Source: an uncultured Sulfolobales archaeon
GTDB lineage: Archaea > Thermoproteota > Thermoprotei_A > Sulfolobales > NBVN01
Reading direction: 5' to 3'
Length of the DNA: 47,037 nucleotides
NCBI GenBank assembly: GCA_938045815.1
Contig: CALIBI010000059.1
Location: forward strand, 1-47,037
Shown piece after piece: positions 1-10,329 of the stretch. The notes below the pieces were generated by a model. That model was not told the DNA's origin, searched no databases, and saw only the letters and a list, made by a program, of their open reading frames with translations. The position numbers were made by a program, and so were the translations under genes. Position 1 is the first letter of the stretch, and every line of letters starts with the position of its first letter.

Positions 1-912
1 GTGCTGGAACACCTTATTAATACACCACTCAGCGTAGAGATTCTTAAGACCTAGGAAGTACAGAATTCTTCTTATTAAGTCTGGTTTAAGTCCGGCTCCA
101 GCAGCTCTTGGATGACCTCCTCCACCCATCGAGAAAGCTACTTCCCTCACATCAATAGATCTAGACCTCAAACTAATAGAGCCTCTACGACATATAACAG
201 CTATGTCGGCTCCATACCTAGACATCAGCAGATTCGCGATATACGAGGTTAGGTGTTCTTCCTGATCTTTTAAATAGTAAACTATTTTGATATTACCGCA
301 TTCTCTTATCTTCGCTTTCTTTAAGGCTTTACCGTAGATCTTCAGTTCCGTAGTAACAGCTTTCTCAACAGCTTCACTTATCTCAGAATCTATAGTACCG
401 TCAAAACTAGCTAACTTCCTAAGAGTTTTTTCTTTCCAGGAAGCTCCTCCCGCACAACCTACGTATCTTGATAGAAAGTTTCCTCTCCAGTCATTCATTA
501 ACCACAAATCAATAGAGCAGGTCGCTTTAACCAGTTCTTCAGAGTTCTCAACCTCAAGATACTTACTGACTACTCCAGCACTACAGGTTGTTCTGTCTAC
601 GTAGAGTGCTACTCCCATTTCAGTAAGTTCTGTAATCCATGATTCCTCCCAGACATGATGATCAAACCAGAATACCTCACCACCAGAGCTCAAGATCCTC
701 TTGATACTCTCCTTAATTTTGTTGAGAGAAGAGTTATTAACGCCTAAGTCTGTTATGTAGACTACGCTACCGTTAGGTATTCCAGCAAGTCTCGTGTGGA
801 GGTGGTGCGGCTGAGTAAAGTATATCTTGTCTATGTTACCATACTTACGCAGAATTAACGCTCCAGAAGCAACTCCATCAAGATCTGTGTGTGTTATTAG
901 TATTCTCCGCAT
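1..912 (-). CDS. DHH-family phosphoesterase, 3' end truncated by window edge
   Basis: Minus-strand frame open from ATG at 912 to the window edge, not in the ORF track. N-term MRRILITHTDLDGVASGALIL (D-x-D), then EVFWFDHHVWEES (DHH motif) and a GGGGHPRAAG glycine-rich C-terminal motif typical of DHHA1. Confidence 0.85.
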   Translation of the reverse strand, partial: MRRILITHTDLDGVASGALILRKYGNIDKIYFTQPHHLHTRLAGIPNGSVVYITDLGVNNSSLNKIKESIKRILSSGGEVFWFDHHVWEESWITELTEMGVALYVDRTTCSAGVVSKYLEVENSEELVKATCSIDLWLMNDWRGNFLSRYVGCAGGASWKEKTLRKLASFDGTIDSEISEAVEKAVTTELKIYGKALKKAKIRECGNIKIVYYLKDQEEHLTSYIANLLMSRYGADIAVICRRGSISLRSRSIDVREVAFSMGGGGHPRAAGAGLKPDLIRRILYFLGLKNLYAEWCINKVFQH

Positions 913-969
913 CTCGTGTTACCTTAAGATATGTTTTCACTGGTTATAAGCCTACTTCACTACTAACTA

Positions 970-2178
970 TTAACCAGTAGCTCTAGAAGCTATATACTCG
1001 ATAGTTCTCTTAATTACTTCTCTTATTTGTTGAGGTAGTTTAGGTTCCTCGATATTGAGGAAACCTTTAATTATTGCTGTGCGTGCTTCTTCTTCAGAGA
1101 ATCCTTTACTTAGTAGGTAATTAATTAAGTCCTCACTTATCTTGCCTATGGCTGCTTCGTGAGTTAAGATAGCTTCAGGATTCGAGGAACTTATTTCAGG
1201 TAATGACTCTATCGTAGCGTTATCGTCGTCTATTAGGCCTAAACACTCTATGTGTCCTCTGGAAGGACCGGCACGACCTTCTATTCTTGACCTAGCGTAA
1301 ATGAGTGATGACCCCCTACCTAAGTTCCTTGAGAGAATCTCGCCAGCAGAGTCTCTACCTTCTAGTACTATGGCTGAACCCACGTCATAGACCCCCCTAC
1401 TCTCACCAACTACTATAGAGTTTAGAGTAGCTCTAGCATTCTCGCCTAGGTAGACTTTCGGGTAGGTTTGTAATGACTCTACAGGCGAGTAAATAACGTA
1501 GTAACTCACGTACTCCCCACCCTCCCCCACCCTAACAACTGTTCGAGGCCTCACAACCATGTCAGGAGCCCAAGCATGTATCATGGTGTAAGTTAACTTA
1601 CTTTTCCTCCCTACGTAGTACTCTGAGATACCTACGTGTAGGGAGCCTATAGGCTGGTCAGGAACCCCGCAACCAGTAATTAGGTTTAGTTCAGCACCAT
1701 CATCAACTATTACTATATTGTGTAGTAGTTGAGCATACCCCCTCCTCGTTATGAAGAGGCATGTGTATATAGGGTCCTTAATTTTAGTGCCTGGCGGTAC
1801 GTATATGAAAAACCCTAACTCGTTACTGTAGAGGCTTGCCGCTGCAGTATACTTGTCTGTATCAGGTCTCACCAACCTCCACGAGTACTCTTTAACCCAG
1901 TCAAGCTTCTTTAATGCTTCACTAGTTGGTAAGACTACCGCACCACGTTCAGCAAGCTTCTCACGCATAGATCTTGAGAGAATAGACTCATTAACTTGGA
2001 GATAATCAGCTTTTCTTAAGAGATCCTTACCAAAACCTAACCTGCTTGAGATCCTATTAACTTCTTTCTCCTCGATACGTTCTCTTTCAGCAGGCCCCAA
2101 ATTAAATCGGCTTAATTCAACGTCGGGACCGTAAGGTGAGGGCTTGCTAAGCGCTTTTAGAAGTGCTTCACGATCCAT
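970..2178 (-). CDS. sufB: Fe-S cluster assembly protein, SufB/SufD family
   Basis: 402 aa; SufB/D-like beta-helix core (GRAGPSRGHIECLGLIDDDNATIESLPE, LTHEAAIGKISEDLINYLLSKGFSEEEA); adjacent to SufC. Confidence 0.88.
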   Translation of the reverse strand: MDREALLKALSKPSPYGPDVELSRFNLGPAERERIEEKEVNRISSRLGFGKDLLRKADYLQVNESILSRSMREKLAERGAVVLPTSEALKKLDWVKEYSWRLVRPDTDKYTAAASLYSNELGFFIYVPPGTKIKDPIYTCLFITRRGYAQLLHNIVIVDDGAELNLITGCGVPDQPIGSLHVGISEYYVGRKSKLTYTMIHAWAPDMVVRPRTVVRVGEGGEYVSYYVIYSPVESLQTYPKVYLGENARATLNSIVVGESRGVYDVGSAIVLEGRDSAGEILSRNLGRGSSLIYARSRIEGRAGPSRGHIECLGLIDDDNATIESLPEISSSNPEAILTHEAAIGKISEDLINYLLSKGFSEEEARTAIIKGFLNIEEPKLPQQIREVIKRTIEYIASRATG

Positions 2179-2187
2179 TAAATCACC

Positions 2188-2928
2188 TCACACTCTAACG
2201 AACTGTGATAAAGCTCCTGAAAAACCATACTTCTCTATGTAGGGTATTACCTCGTCATAGAGTCCCGAATACATGATTGTCCCGCCATAAAGTACGTGAA
2301 CAACCGTGATGTGTTCCCGTAAGAGCTTAAGCATGTGTGGAGAGTGAGTAACCAACACTATCGAGGTACCCCTGTTTAAAACCACCTTCAGAGCCTCAGA
2401 CATCTTGTTGAGTGATTCTATATCTACACCACTATCAGGCTCGTCAAGCAAAGCTATCTTAGGTTTAGTAAGTAGAGTCAAGAAAGTCTCAAGTCTTTTC
2501 TTCTCCCCACCACTCATCTTATCAAACAAGTATCTGGTAAAGAGATCCTTAACTTCTAAAATCTCAGAAAGAACTTCCGCGTAACTACCCTCCACCTTAA
2601 ATCTCTTCATAAGCTCCTCAACAAACCTCCCAGTCGTTAAACCCTTAATTGTTGGTGGTAGTTGGTAAGCTACTACTATCCCTCTCTTAGCCTTAACGTA
2701 AGGTGGTTCTAGAGTAATATTAGAACCCTCAAAAGTAATACTGCCTTTAATCACTTCATAAGGCTTAAGACCCATTATCGCGTTGAGGAGAGAAGTCTTG
2801 CCAGAACCGTTAGGCCCTATCACTACGTGTAGTTCCCTAGACTTAATATCCATGTTTATGTTTGTGAGTATTCTCCTCCCACTAACCGCTACGTCAACCT
2901 CCCTTACCTCAAGCACCCAATCACCCAA
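2188..2928 (-). CDS. sufC: Fe-S cluster assembly ATPase SufC
   Basis: ABC ATPase with Walker A GPNGSGKTSLL, signature MSGGEKKR, Walker B IALLDEPDSGVD (SufC-type). Confidence 0.93.
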   Translation of the reverse strand: MGDWVLEVREVDVAVSGRRILTNINMDIKSRELHVVIGPNGSGKTSLLNAIMGLKPYEVIKGSITFEGSNITLEPPYVKAKRGIVVAYQLPPTIKGLTTGRFVEELMKRFKVEGSYAEVLSEILEVKDLFTRYLFDKMSGGEKKRLETFLTLLTKPKIALLDEPDSGVDIESLNKMSEALKVVLNRGTSIVLVTHSPHMLKLLREHITVVHVLYGGTIMYSGLYDEVIPYIEKYGFSGALSQFVRV

Positions 2929-3022
2929 ATAAAATATATCGTATGCTTTAGTATTAATTTGCGAGTAAGACGATCCTCGAAACAGCTTCTAGCAACTTGA
3001 TTTTTAAATATCGCTTTAAGAA

Positions 3023-4090
3023 ATGCTTCAATGGGGGACTATGTTAATAGTTTATGACTCAAGACATAGGTTACATGCAGATCCTCAGTATAAGCATCCT
3101 GAGAACCCTTCTAGAGCTCTCAGGGTTATTGAAGCGTTAGTTAAGTCTGAGTTCTCTACTCAATTAAGTTTCGTTGGTGTTCGAGAGCCTGAGGAGGAAG
3201 TTTTAGTTCTGGTGCATGATGCTGATTACGTTGAGTACGTGAAAAGAGAATCATCTAAAGGCTTCCACTACATAGATCCTGACACGTACGTGAACGAACA
3301 CACGTACACTATATCAGCGTCATACATGACTACCACCTACTACACAGCACTTGAGTCACTTGAGAGTAAAAGACCTGTCTTAGTTGTTCCCAGACCTGGA
3401 GGACATCATGCTGGTAGGTCCGGCAGGGCTTTAGGGGCCCCAACACTTGGTTTCTGTATCTTTAACTACGCAGCCATAGCTTCAGTAGCTCTCCTAAAGA
3501 AAGTAAAGAAGGTATTAATGATTGATTTCGATGCTCATCACGGTAACGGAACTCAAGATATTTTCTGGGAGGACGGGCGTGTAGTTCATATAGACATTCA
3601 TCAAGAAGGTATTTACCCAGGAACAGGTGATGTAGTAGATGTTGGGAGTAATGCCGGGGAAGGCAAAATCATTAATATACCTCTGTCTGCGGGAGCAGGG
3701 GATGAGACCTACGTGTGGGTTCTTGAAGAAGTCGTGAAGAAGGTAGCGAATACTTTCAAGCCAGATGCTGTTGTAGTCTCAGCAGGTTTTGACGCACACA
3801 TAAACGACCCGTTAACCTCGCTAGCAGCAACTAAAATTACTTACAGGAATTTTGGCGCGTATTTCGGTGAGTTACTAGCTAGGAACGAGGTAGTAAGTTT
3901 AGTGTCCGTAATTGAGGGAGGTTACGGGGAAGGACTAGTTTCTGGGCTACTAAACTACGTGAACGGAATCTTAACACGTAGTAAGCACCCTAATGATGTT
4001 AAGGCAAGTCCTGCAGGGATTAGGAAAAGAGTTAGAGATCTCCTGAAAACAAACCTAAGTAAGTATTGGGGGATAGAAGCTCGGGTCTGA
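3023..4090 (+). CDS. Histone deacetylase / acetoin utilization (AcuC)-like amidohydrolase
   Basis: PRPGGHHAGRSGRALGAPTLGFCIFNYAAIA, IDFDAHHGNGTQDIFW, VSAGFDAHINDP motifs of the HDAC superfamily. Confidence 0.92.
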   Translation: MLQWGTMLIVYDSRHRLHADPQYKHPENPSRALRVIEALVKSEFSTQLSFVGVREPEEEVLVLVHDADYVEYVKRESSKGFHYIDPDTYVNEHTYTISASYMTTTYYTALESLESKRPVLVVPRPGGHHAGRSGRALGAPTLGFCIFNYAAIASVALLKKVKKVLMIDFDAHHGNGTQDIFWEDGRVVHIDIHQEGIYPGTGDVVDVGSNAGEGKIINIPLSAGAGDETYVWVLEEVVKKVANTFKPDAVVVSAGFDAHINDPLTSLAATKITYRNFGAYFGELLARNEVVSLVSVIEGGYGEGLVSGLLNYVNGILTRSKHPNDVKASPAGIRKRVRDLLKTNLSKYWGIEARV

Positions 4091-4159
4091 TAATAGAGAA
4101 GTCTTATTTTGCTTTAGCTGTAAGTCTTTAGTAGTTAGTAATGTTGAGGTGTCTGATGG

Positions 4160-4492
4160 TTGTCGAAGCCTTTGATTAGGCTTAAGAGGAAGTTAACTAC
4201 GGAGAACTTATGGATTTATGTAATTGCTTCCTTAATGGTCAAACCAACTTACGCGTACAATGTGCGGAAACTCATTAACGAGTTCTTCGGTTTTAGCCCC
4301 ACGACCATAACTCTCTACTCAGTAATATACAGGCTTAAGAAGAATGGCTTAATTAAGGAAGATTTAGTAGCTGGTGAGAGAGTTTATAAACCTACTGAAG
4401 AAGGCGTTAAAGAACTGGAGGAAGCTATATCCTATATGGAGCATATGATTAAGCGTCTTAAGGAAATCACGTATTCTACGCAGAAATCTTGA
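4160..4492 (+). CDS. PadR-like winged-helix transcriptional regulator
   Basis: 110 aa winged-helix pattern: TTITLYSVIYRLKKNGLIKEDLVAGERVYKPTEEGVKELEEA. Confidence 0.7.
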   Translation: MSKPLIRLKRKLTTENLWIYVIASLMVKPTYAYNVRKLINEFFGFSPTTITLYSVIYRLKKNGLIKEDLVAGERVYKPTEEGVKELEEAISYMEHMIKRLKEITYSTQKS

Positions 4493-4544
4493 GAACTATC
4501 GAGAATTAAACCTTCATTTAAGATATGGTTTTTAGGCTGATAAG

Positions 4545-5087
4545 ATGCGGTACGGTATAGGTCTGGATCTAGCAGCTAAGCAAGACAGATGTTCAGGCAT
4601 AGCGTCAATTGATTCATTCAGTAGGGAAGTCGTGGGTGTGAAATGCTTAAAAACAGATAATGAAATAATTAGTTTCGCCTCTAACTCAAGACCTTCAGTT
4701 ATAGCTATCGACGCGCCATTAACTAGTGAGCCCGTGATGAGGGAAGTAGATAAGCTAATGATAAAGCTCGGCTTAAGAGTCTTCCCACCTAGCTTTAAAT
4801 GGATGAAGCAACTCACTCTAAGAGGCTACGAACTGATGAACAAACTCAATAGCTTAGGCTTCACAGTAATTGAGACGCATCCTAGGAGTGTCTTAAAACA
4901 CGCTGGCGTTAATAATTTCAGAGAACTTTTCGGCCTCATAGGCGTGAAATTAGGTAACCTACAAGAATTAAATAAGCACGTCGAAGACGCTCTGATAGCT
5001 TCCGCGGTTGCATTCTGCTACATAACCGGCTGCGTGAGCAAGGTAAGCTCTCACGACGGGATTATCTACCTGGTAGAGAAGAAGTGA
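4545..5087 (+). CDS. DUF429 family protein (RNase H-fold-like)
   Basis: GIGLDLAAKQDRCSGIA..., AIDAPLT, ETHPRSVL, HVEDALIASAVAFCY pattern of DUF429. Confidence 0.75.
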   Translation: MRYGIGLDLAAKQDRCSGIASIDSFSREVVGVKCLKTDNEIISFASNSRPSVIAIDAPLTSEPVMREVDKLMIKLGLRVFPPSFKWMKQLTLRGYELMNKLNSLGFTVIETHPRSVLKHAGVNNFRELFGLIGVKLGNLQELNKHVEDALIASAVAFCYITGCVSKVSSHDGIIYLVEKK

Positions 5088-5105
5088 GAAGACTTGGCTC
5101 GAGAC

Positions 5106-6536
5106 TTAAATCTCTGTTTCTGAGGGTAAGTAGGATATCTGTATCCCTTGAAATCTCCTAGCCCACCATCTCAGGTACTCCTGGATAGATCTCCTCTCCT
5201 CAGTGCTGATCATGAATTTCTTCTTTGCCCACTCAATCTCTTCGTTCCTCACGACCCCGTCGCCTTTACTAGCAGCAAGCCTTAAAAAAGCGTCTAGTTC
5301 CGCGAGGGAAAACCACCTACTTAATTCTACGATTCTGTCTACTACAGAGTCTTCAGCAAATTTTATCGAGTATCTTCTGGCGTTGTTCAGGATAGCTTTC
5401 CTCCTCATCTCCTTGTCAGGATAACCTAAAACTATCGTGGTATCTATTCTGCCGGGTCTTAGGAGCGCTGGATCTATTAAGTCCGGGTTGTTGGCTGTGA
5501 GTATAGTGAACGGTCTATCAGGCTTTTGCAGATGGTACAGGATTGTTGAGATCTCGCTTACGTGTGCTTCATGTATCGTGTACTTCCTGGAAGATATGAA
5601 CTCCGCATCATCTATTACTAAAGCAACTTTATTTCTCTGCTTGAATATCTGCTGAAATATAGCGTTAAGAGCTTTCTCAGTAGCTCCGTACCACATAGAC
5701 CTGTAGTTCTGGGGTCTTAACTCTATTATGTTGAGGTTGAGCGCCGAAGCTAGGGCTTCAGCTAACACCGTCTTGCCAACACCTGGAGGTCCCGTTACGA
5801 AGGCCCCCTTAGCTGAGAAGGTAAGACCCTTAAATATGGGGTTAATCAAGACTATCCTTATTTCTTCTATTAACTTGTGGGGTAAATCACTTAAACTCCA
5901 TGAAGGCTTTCTTATGGGTATTCTTATATCTCTATACTCATTCCCATCGCTCACAATAACTCGAAGCTCATTATACTCGACAGGCCTCAAACTAATTACT
6001 GAGATCGGCTGAAGTACCTCGTAAGGAGTTATGTCTATTTTCTGCCTCCTCAAATCTTCTACGAGTCTCACCCAGCAACCATTCACTACGTCCATGATTT
6101 TACTCCTAATCTTTTCATCCTCCTCATCAGGAGACACTAAAATCACGACAGGTCTTAACCCCTCTATCTCCTTACCCTCAGTGAAAGTAACTGAAGCTGC
6201 AAGTAGTTCAGCTTTCTTGAAACCACTTAAGACTAACCCTAATATTCCGTAATGCTTCTTCATAGAAACTACCTTAGAGAATACGTTGAGTGAGAGCGGC
6301 ACTAACGCGAAGGAAATATCGCTCTCCTTAACCGGTAACCTCAACCTAATCTTGAGGTAATAAGCAAAATCTAGATTATTAAGATTTTCCAGGTAATTGT
6401 AATACTTGCTGAGCGTTGCTAGAAGCCTGTAAGATATGTAGGAGTCTTTATACGGAACATACGATACGAAGAGATTCTTAACGTCCCTGTAGAGATTACT
6501 CCAAAGTATTTTAGCGTCTCTAAGCTTCCTCGACAT
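5106..6536 (-). CDS. AAA-family ATPase (Cdc48-like module)
   Basis: Walker A GPPGVGKTVLAEALA, Walker B VALVIDDAEF, second region of homology LRPGRIDTTIVLGYPD; unfamiliar N-terminal ~200 aa. Confidence 0.88.
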   Translation of the reverse strand: MSRKLRDAKILWSNLYRDVKNLFVSYVPYKDSYISYRLLATLSKYYNYLENLNNLDFAYYLKIRLRLPVKESDISFALVPLSLNVFSKVVSMKKHYGILGLVLSGFKKAELLAASVTFTEGKEIEGLRPVVILVSPDEEDEKIRSKIMDVVNGCWVRLVEDLRRQKIDITPYEVLQPISVISLRPVEYNELRVIVSDGNEYRDIRIPIRKPSWSLSDLPHKLIEEIRIVLINPIFKGLTFSAKGAFVTGPPGVGKTVLAEALASALNLNIIELRPQNYRSMWYGATEKALNAIFQQIFKQRNKVALVIDDAEFISSRKYTIHEAHVSEISTILYHLQKPDRPFTILTANNPDLIDPALLRPGRIDTTIVLGYPDKEMRRKAILNNARRYSIKFAEDSVVDRIVELSRWFSLAELDAFLRLAASKGDGVVRNEEIEWAKKKFMISTEERRSIQEYLRWWARRFQGIQISYLPSETEI

Positions 6537-6698
6537 CTCTAACCCAATGTAGGATACTTAATCAGCACATATAAACATATATGCCCTCACTCTGAAGAGC
6601 TAAGCTTATTTTCTTTATTGCGGAGTTCCAGCTTGAGGATCTTTGAGTCACCCTCACTTAATTAGGTACTTTACGATATGATTTAGGGGATTAGGGGA

Positions 6699-7943
6699 GT
6701 GTTAAGAGTAGCTGTAGTGCCTGTTGGTGGTGAGGCTGTCAGGTTAAGGCCTCTCACCATAGAAACTTCGAAAAGCATGGTGAGATTTCTTAATAAGCCT
6801 CTCCTAGAACTCGCGTTACTTAGGTTAGCTAAGTCAGGTATTAAGGAGATCTATCTAGGTGTTAGAGGCTACTACAACTACAGAGACCTGTTCGATTACT
6901 TCAGGGAAGGCTACTGGTTTAAGGAGAGGTATGGTCTCAAGGAAGACTTAAGAATTCGGTATATGCCGAGATACGATACTTCAGGTAATGCTGATGCTGT
7001 GAGGATGGTTATGGAGTACTACGAAATAAAAGAACCTGTTGCGGTGATTCAGGGCGATAACTTGTTTGACCTAGACGTCCAGGAAGTTTTCAGAGATCAT
7101 GTGAGGAAGAAAGCATTCATGACTATAGCGCTTAAGGAAGTTGATGATGTTAGAGGGTTCGGGGTTGCTGAGGTAGGTGACGAACTAAGAATAAAGAGAT
7201 TCGTTGAGAAGCCGAGACCGGAGGAAGCCCCAAGTAAGTTAGTTAATACGGGGATCTACGTCATTAACGCCGAGATAGTTGAGTTCTTTAGTGAAGGTGA
7301 GGGCAGGAAACTGCTTGAAGAGGGTAGGATGGATTTCGGGAATGACGTAATACCTGAGCTGATAAGGTTAGGTTTTCCTGTCTACGGGTACTTAGTAAGT
7401 GGTTACTGGTTTGATGTAGGGACTCCTGAGAGGTATTTGAAGGCTATGATATACCTACTCTATAGCTTGAGAGCCGAGGATCTTGAAGCTAAGGAGATTT
7501 ATGATGGTGTTTTAGGGATGGGTAAGTCTAAGATGTCCATAAACCTGCACGAGACTATACGTGAGAGAATCCTTAAAAATGACCTCGTCTTCGTGGGTAG
7601 GGCGTTGATAGGGAGGCACGTATCTATAGGTAGCAGGTGCTTTATAGAAGATTCAACAATAGATAACTATGTTGTCGTGGGGAATAGGTGCGAGATAGTT
7701 AGGTCAGCTATTATGGATAGGGTTAGGATGGGAGATAGAGTCAGGGTAGTTGATTCAATTATTGGGAGGCACGCACTCATAGGCAGTAACTCCATCATAA
7801 TAAATAGCGTTATAGGAGATAATTCCGTCGTAGGAGATAACGTCAGGTTAGTTAACGTGAGGGTATGGCCGCACGAGCAAGTATCAAGCAACGCATCAAT
7901 AGAAAACTACGTTGTTAAGCCGCACTACGTGCAGCAGTACTGA
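6699..7943 (+). CDS. Sugar-phosphate nucleotidyltransferase with C-terminal left-handed beta-helix (hexapeptide) repeats
   Basis: N-term VVPVGGEAVRLRPLTIETSKSMVRFLNKPLLE; C-term hexapeptide-like repeats (VVVGNRCEIV..., IGSNSIIINSVIGDNSVVGDNVRL). Confidence 0.9.
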   Translation: MLRVAVVPVGGEAVRLRPLTIETSKSMVRFLNKPLLELALLRLAKSGIKEIYLGVRGYYNYRDLFDYFREGYWFKERYGLKEDLRIRYMPRYDTSGNADAVRMVMEYYEIKEPVAVIQGDNLFDLDVQEVFRDHVRKKAFMTIALKEVDDVRGFGVAEVGDELRIKRFVEKPRPEEAPSKLVNTGIYVINAEIVEFFSEGEGRKLLEEGRMDFGNDVIPELIRLGFPVYGYLVSGYWFDVGTPERYLKAMIYLLYSLRAEDLEAKEIYDGVLGMGKSKMSINLHETIRERILKNDLVFVGRALIGRHVSIGSRCFIEDSTIDNYVVVGNRCEIVRSAIMDRVRMGDRVRVVDSIIGRHALIGSNSIIINSVIGDNSVVGDNVRLVNVRVWPHEQVSSNASIENYVVKPHYVQQY

Positions 7944-7955
7944 GGGGGGTCTTCT

Positions 7956-9530
7956 CTGATAGTCGCGCCATCGCAAATAAGGAGAGTATGGATTGTTACT
8001 TTCGAGTATGCTGGCGTTAAGAAGATCGGTGGCTTAGGTGAGGCAGTTAAGAACATATCAGTAGCTTTAGGTAATCTTGGTTACGAAGTATACGTGATAA
8101 TGCCTTCACACGGGGTTGATCTAGGTCAGCCTATAGAGGGTCTTGTTTGTAGTGGGGTGCGTATAGGGGAGGATCGCTGGTCCTACCCCTACAAGATAGG
8201 GTTTAATTCATTAGACATCAACGATAAAGTTAAGTTAATACTGGTTAGAGGTGTTGATTCCAGAACGTCCGCGGTCTTGGAAGATCCTTATGTTTACGGT
8301 AGGGTTGAAGAGAAAGCTTGCTTGCTTTGCAGGGCTCTAGTATGCTTGGCTGAGTATCTGGGCTTCCCAGACATTATTCACAGTAATGATTGGCACTCCG
8401 CGTTAGCTGCTGTAACGCTCAAGATATATGCTGAACGTAAGGGTCTAGCACTCCCGTACTTACACCAGATACACTTACCAGGTTCTCCTAGGTTTTCATG
8501 GCATTACGTATCGCCTGAGTGGTGTGGTGTACCTATCGAGGCACACCGTGTTTGGAGGGTTTGTTGTCATCGTTTTGAGAGTACGTATGATTTATGGAGG
8601 TCTGTTGACGGTAACTTAGAAGCGTTTGCTGTTACGGAAGCTGACGCTGTCGCTACGGTCAGTCGCGGCATGATTGATGACTTACTAGGTAAGTACGGTG
8701 ACTGGATTCGGGAGAAGATTTGCTTCATACATAACTCGACGGACTGGAGCCTGAAGGAAGTAGTTGACTACGCATCAAGTAGGTACGGAGAACTCGATAG
8801 AGCTAAATTGAGGTGGGTTTTAGTTAGGGAGTTACTCAGCAAGTATGGCGCTACAGGTAGGTTGACTGAGGGTGACGCACTAGTACTTAGTACTGGACGC
8901 TTAACACCGCAGAAGGGCTTCGAATACCTCCTCAGAAGTTTTAGGAGGGTGCCGGAAGGACTGAGACTAGTTATTCTCGGGATCCCAGTAGGTGATCTAG
9001 GGTATGAGGAATACGTACGTCAGCTAGTGCAAGACTTAAACGGGAAGGCAGTCTTAATTACAGAAAAAATAGACCAGCGTACGTATAAGCTACTACATTA
9101 CGTGGCTAACACTTTCGTTGTTCCATCAATTTACGAGCCTTTCGGGATAGTAGCTGTTGAAGCAATGGCTGTCGGCACACCAGTAGTAGCAAGCAATGTG
9201 GGAGGGCTAAGCGAGATAATTGAGGATCTGAGACTCAGGAATGATGGTTGCGGTTTCAAGGTTCAGCCAGGAAATGAGTTGGAGCTGAGTGAAGCAATAC
9301 AGAACTTATCATACTTAACACTAATTAGTGAGACGGGTAAGGGCGTCGAGTACGTAACGTACGAGAGTCTGAAACAACTAGTTCGCGAAAATCGGTCGTT
9401 AGGAAATATAGTAAGAGAAAACTGTGTTAAACGTGTTGAGCAGAACTACAGGATACGTAATACTGCCGAGCAAACGATCAGGTGCTACGAGCTGAGTAGG
9501 AGGATGGCATACTTCAGAGCAATAACCTAA
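7956..9530 (+). CDS. glgA: Glycogen/starch synthase, GT5-like (ADP/UDP-glucose-dependent)
   Basis: ORF track starts at 8094 (GTG), but the same frame is open back to the TGA at 7941-7943 and encodes ...WIVTFEYAGVKKIGGLGEAVKNISVALGNLGYEVYVIMPSHG, including the K-x-GGL motif. C-term YEPFGIVAVEAMAVGTPVVASNVGGLSEI. Start placed tentatively at CTG 7956. Confidence 0.85.
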   Translation: MIVAPSQIRRVWIVTFEYAGVKKIGGLGEAVKNISVALGNLGYEVYVIMPSHGVDLGQPIEGLVCSGVRIGEDRWSYPYKIGFNSLDINDKVKLILVRGVDSRTSAVLEDPYVYGRVEEKACLLCRALVCLAEYLGFPDIIHSNDWHSALAAVTLKIYAERKGLALPYLHQIHLPGSPRFSWHYVSPEWCGVPIEAHRVWRVCCHRFESTYDLWRSVDGNLEAFAVTEADAVATVSRGMIDDLLGKYGDWIREKICFIHNSTDWSLKEVVDYASSRYGELDRAKLRWVLVRELLSKYGATGRLTEGDALVLSTGRLTPQKGFEYLLRSFRRVPEGLRLVILGIPVGDLGYEEYVRQLVQDLNGKAVLITEKIDQRTYKLLHYVANTFVVPSIYEPFGIVAVEAMAVGTPVVASNVGGLSEIIEDLRLRNDGCGFKVQPGNELELSEAIQNLSYLTLISETGKGVEYVTYESLKQLVRENRSLGNIVRENCVKRVEQNYRIRNTAEQTIRCYELSRRMAYFRAIT

Positions 9531-10231
9531 AACGATTGTTGTGACGCTAGTATGTAGATTGATACCGCAATCATGGTGAGAGAACCTATTATCTTAACTA
9601 TCCTCTGCTTACTCATCAATACCTCACTAACTTTCTTAATTCTGGAAAAACCTACGAAAAATAGCAGTATTAGTATTAGAGGAGTCTCGAAGACCGCCAC
9701 GTATAGTACGGATAATAGTAACCAAGTTAAGAAGCCGTATTCCGTCATGATAATATTGAACAATATGTAGAGGCCTGCACTACAGGGAAGTAATGTGAAA
9801 GAAGCTATAAACCCCAGCATCACTGTTGGTAGTATTTCAGGTCTTGAGATCTTATAGAGCTTCAAGGTGTTGATTATTCTACAAGGCATGTTATCTTCCC
9901 TACATACAAACAATTGATTACTGACTTCCTTATTCTTAAGACTGTGAGCTAGTGTTATTAGGCCATAAGATAGTGTAGCAAGACCTAACAACCACCTAGG
10001 TAACCCCCCAGCTAGAAATCTCAGCAAAGCACCGAAAACTAAGTATCCGAGAAACGTTGATGATATGAATGCGAGACCTACCCTAACTGCGTGCTTAACA
10101 CTAATTAAAGAAGCAGAAATCAGTATGGTCACGAATAAAGCGAATATACACGGATCAACAGAGTCTATTAAAGCCCAGTAAACAAGCATGAAAACCAAGC
10201 TAGGAAACTCTAACAAGGTACTCCCCCACAT
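9527..10231 (-). CDS. CcdA/DsbD-type thiol-redox transmembrane protein
   Basis: Multi-TM protein with DSVDPCIFALFVTILISA and TLLPCSAGLYILFNIIM: paired intramembrane Cys motifs characteristic of CcdA/DsbD. Confidence 0.8.
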   Translation of the reverse strand: MWGSTLLEFPSLVFMLVYWALIDSVDPCIFALFVTILISASLISVKHAVRVGLAFISSTFLGYLVFGALLRFLAGGLPRWLLGLATLSYGLITLAHSLKNKEVSNQLFVCREDNMPCRIINTLKLYKISRPEILPTVMLGFIASFTLLPCSAGLYILFNIIMTEYGFLTWLLLSVLYVAVFETPLILILLFFVGFSRIKKVSEVLMSKQRIVKIIGSLTMIAVSIYILASQQSF

Positions 10232-10329
10232 ATACTCAATAAACCGCTAACGTAAATCATTCTTACAGCCACCATAATTAATAACACAACACGTTTTTAA
10301 TTTCAGCAGAGAAACTAAAGAATGTTGAG

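Noticed and set aside
5203-6252. Plus-strand ORFs 5203-5424, 5437-5655, 5728-6012, 6031-6252
   Set aside because: Antisense shadows of the AAA ATPase CDS.
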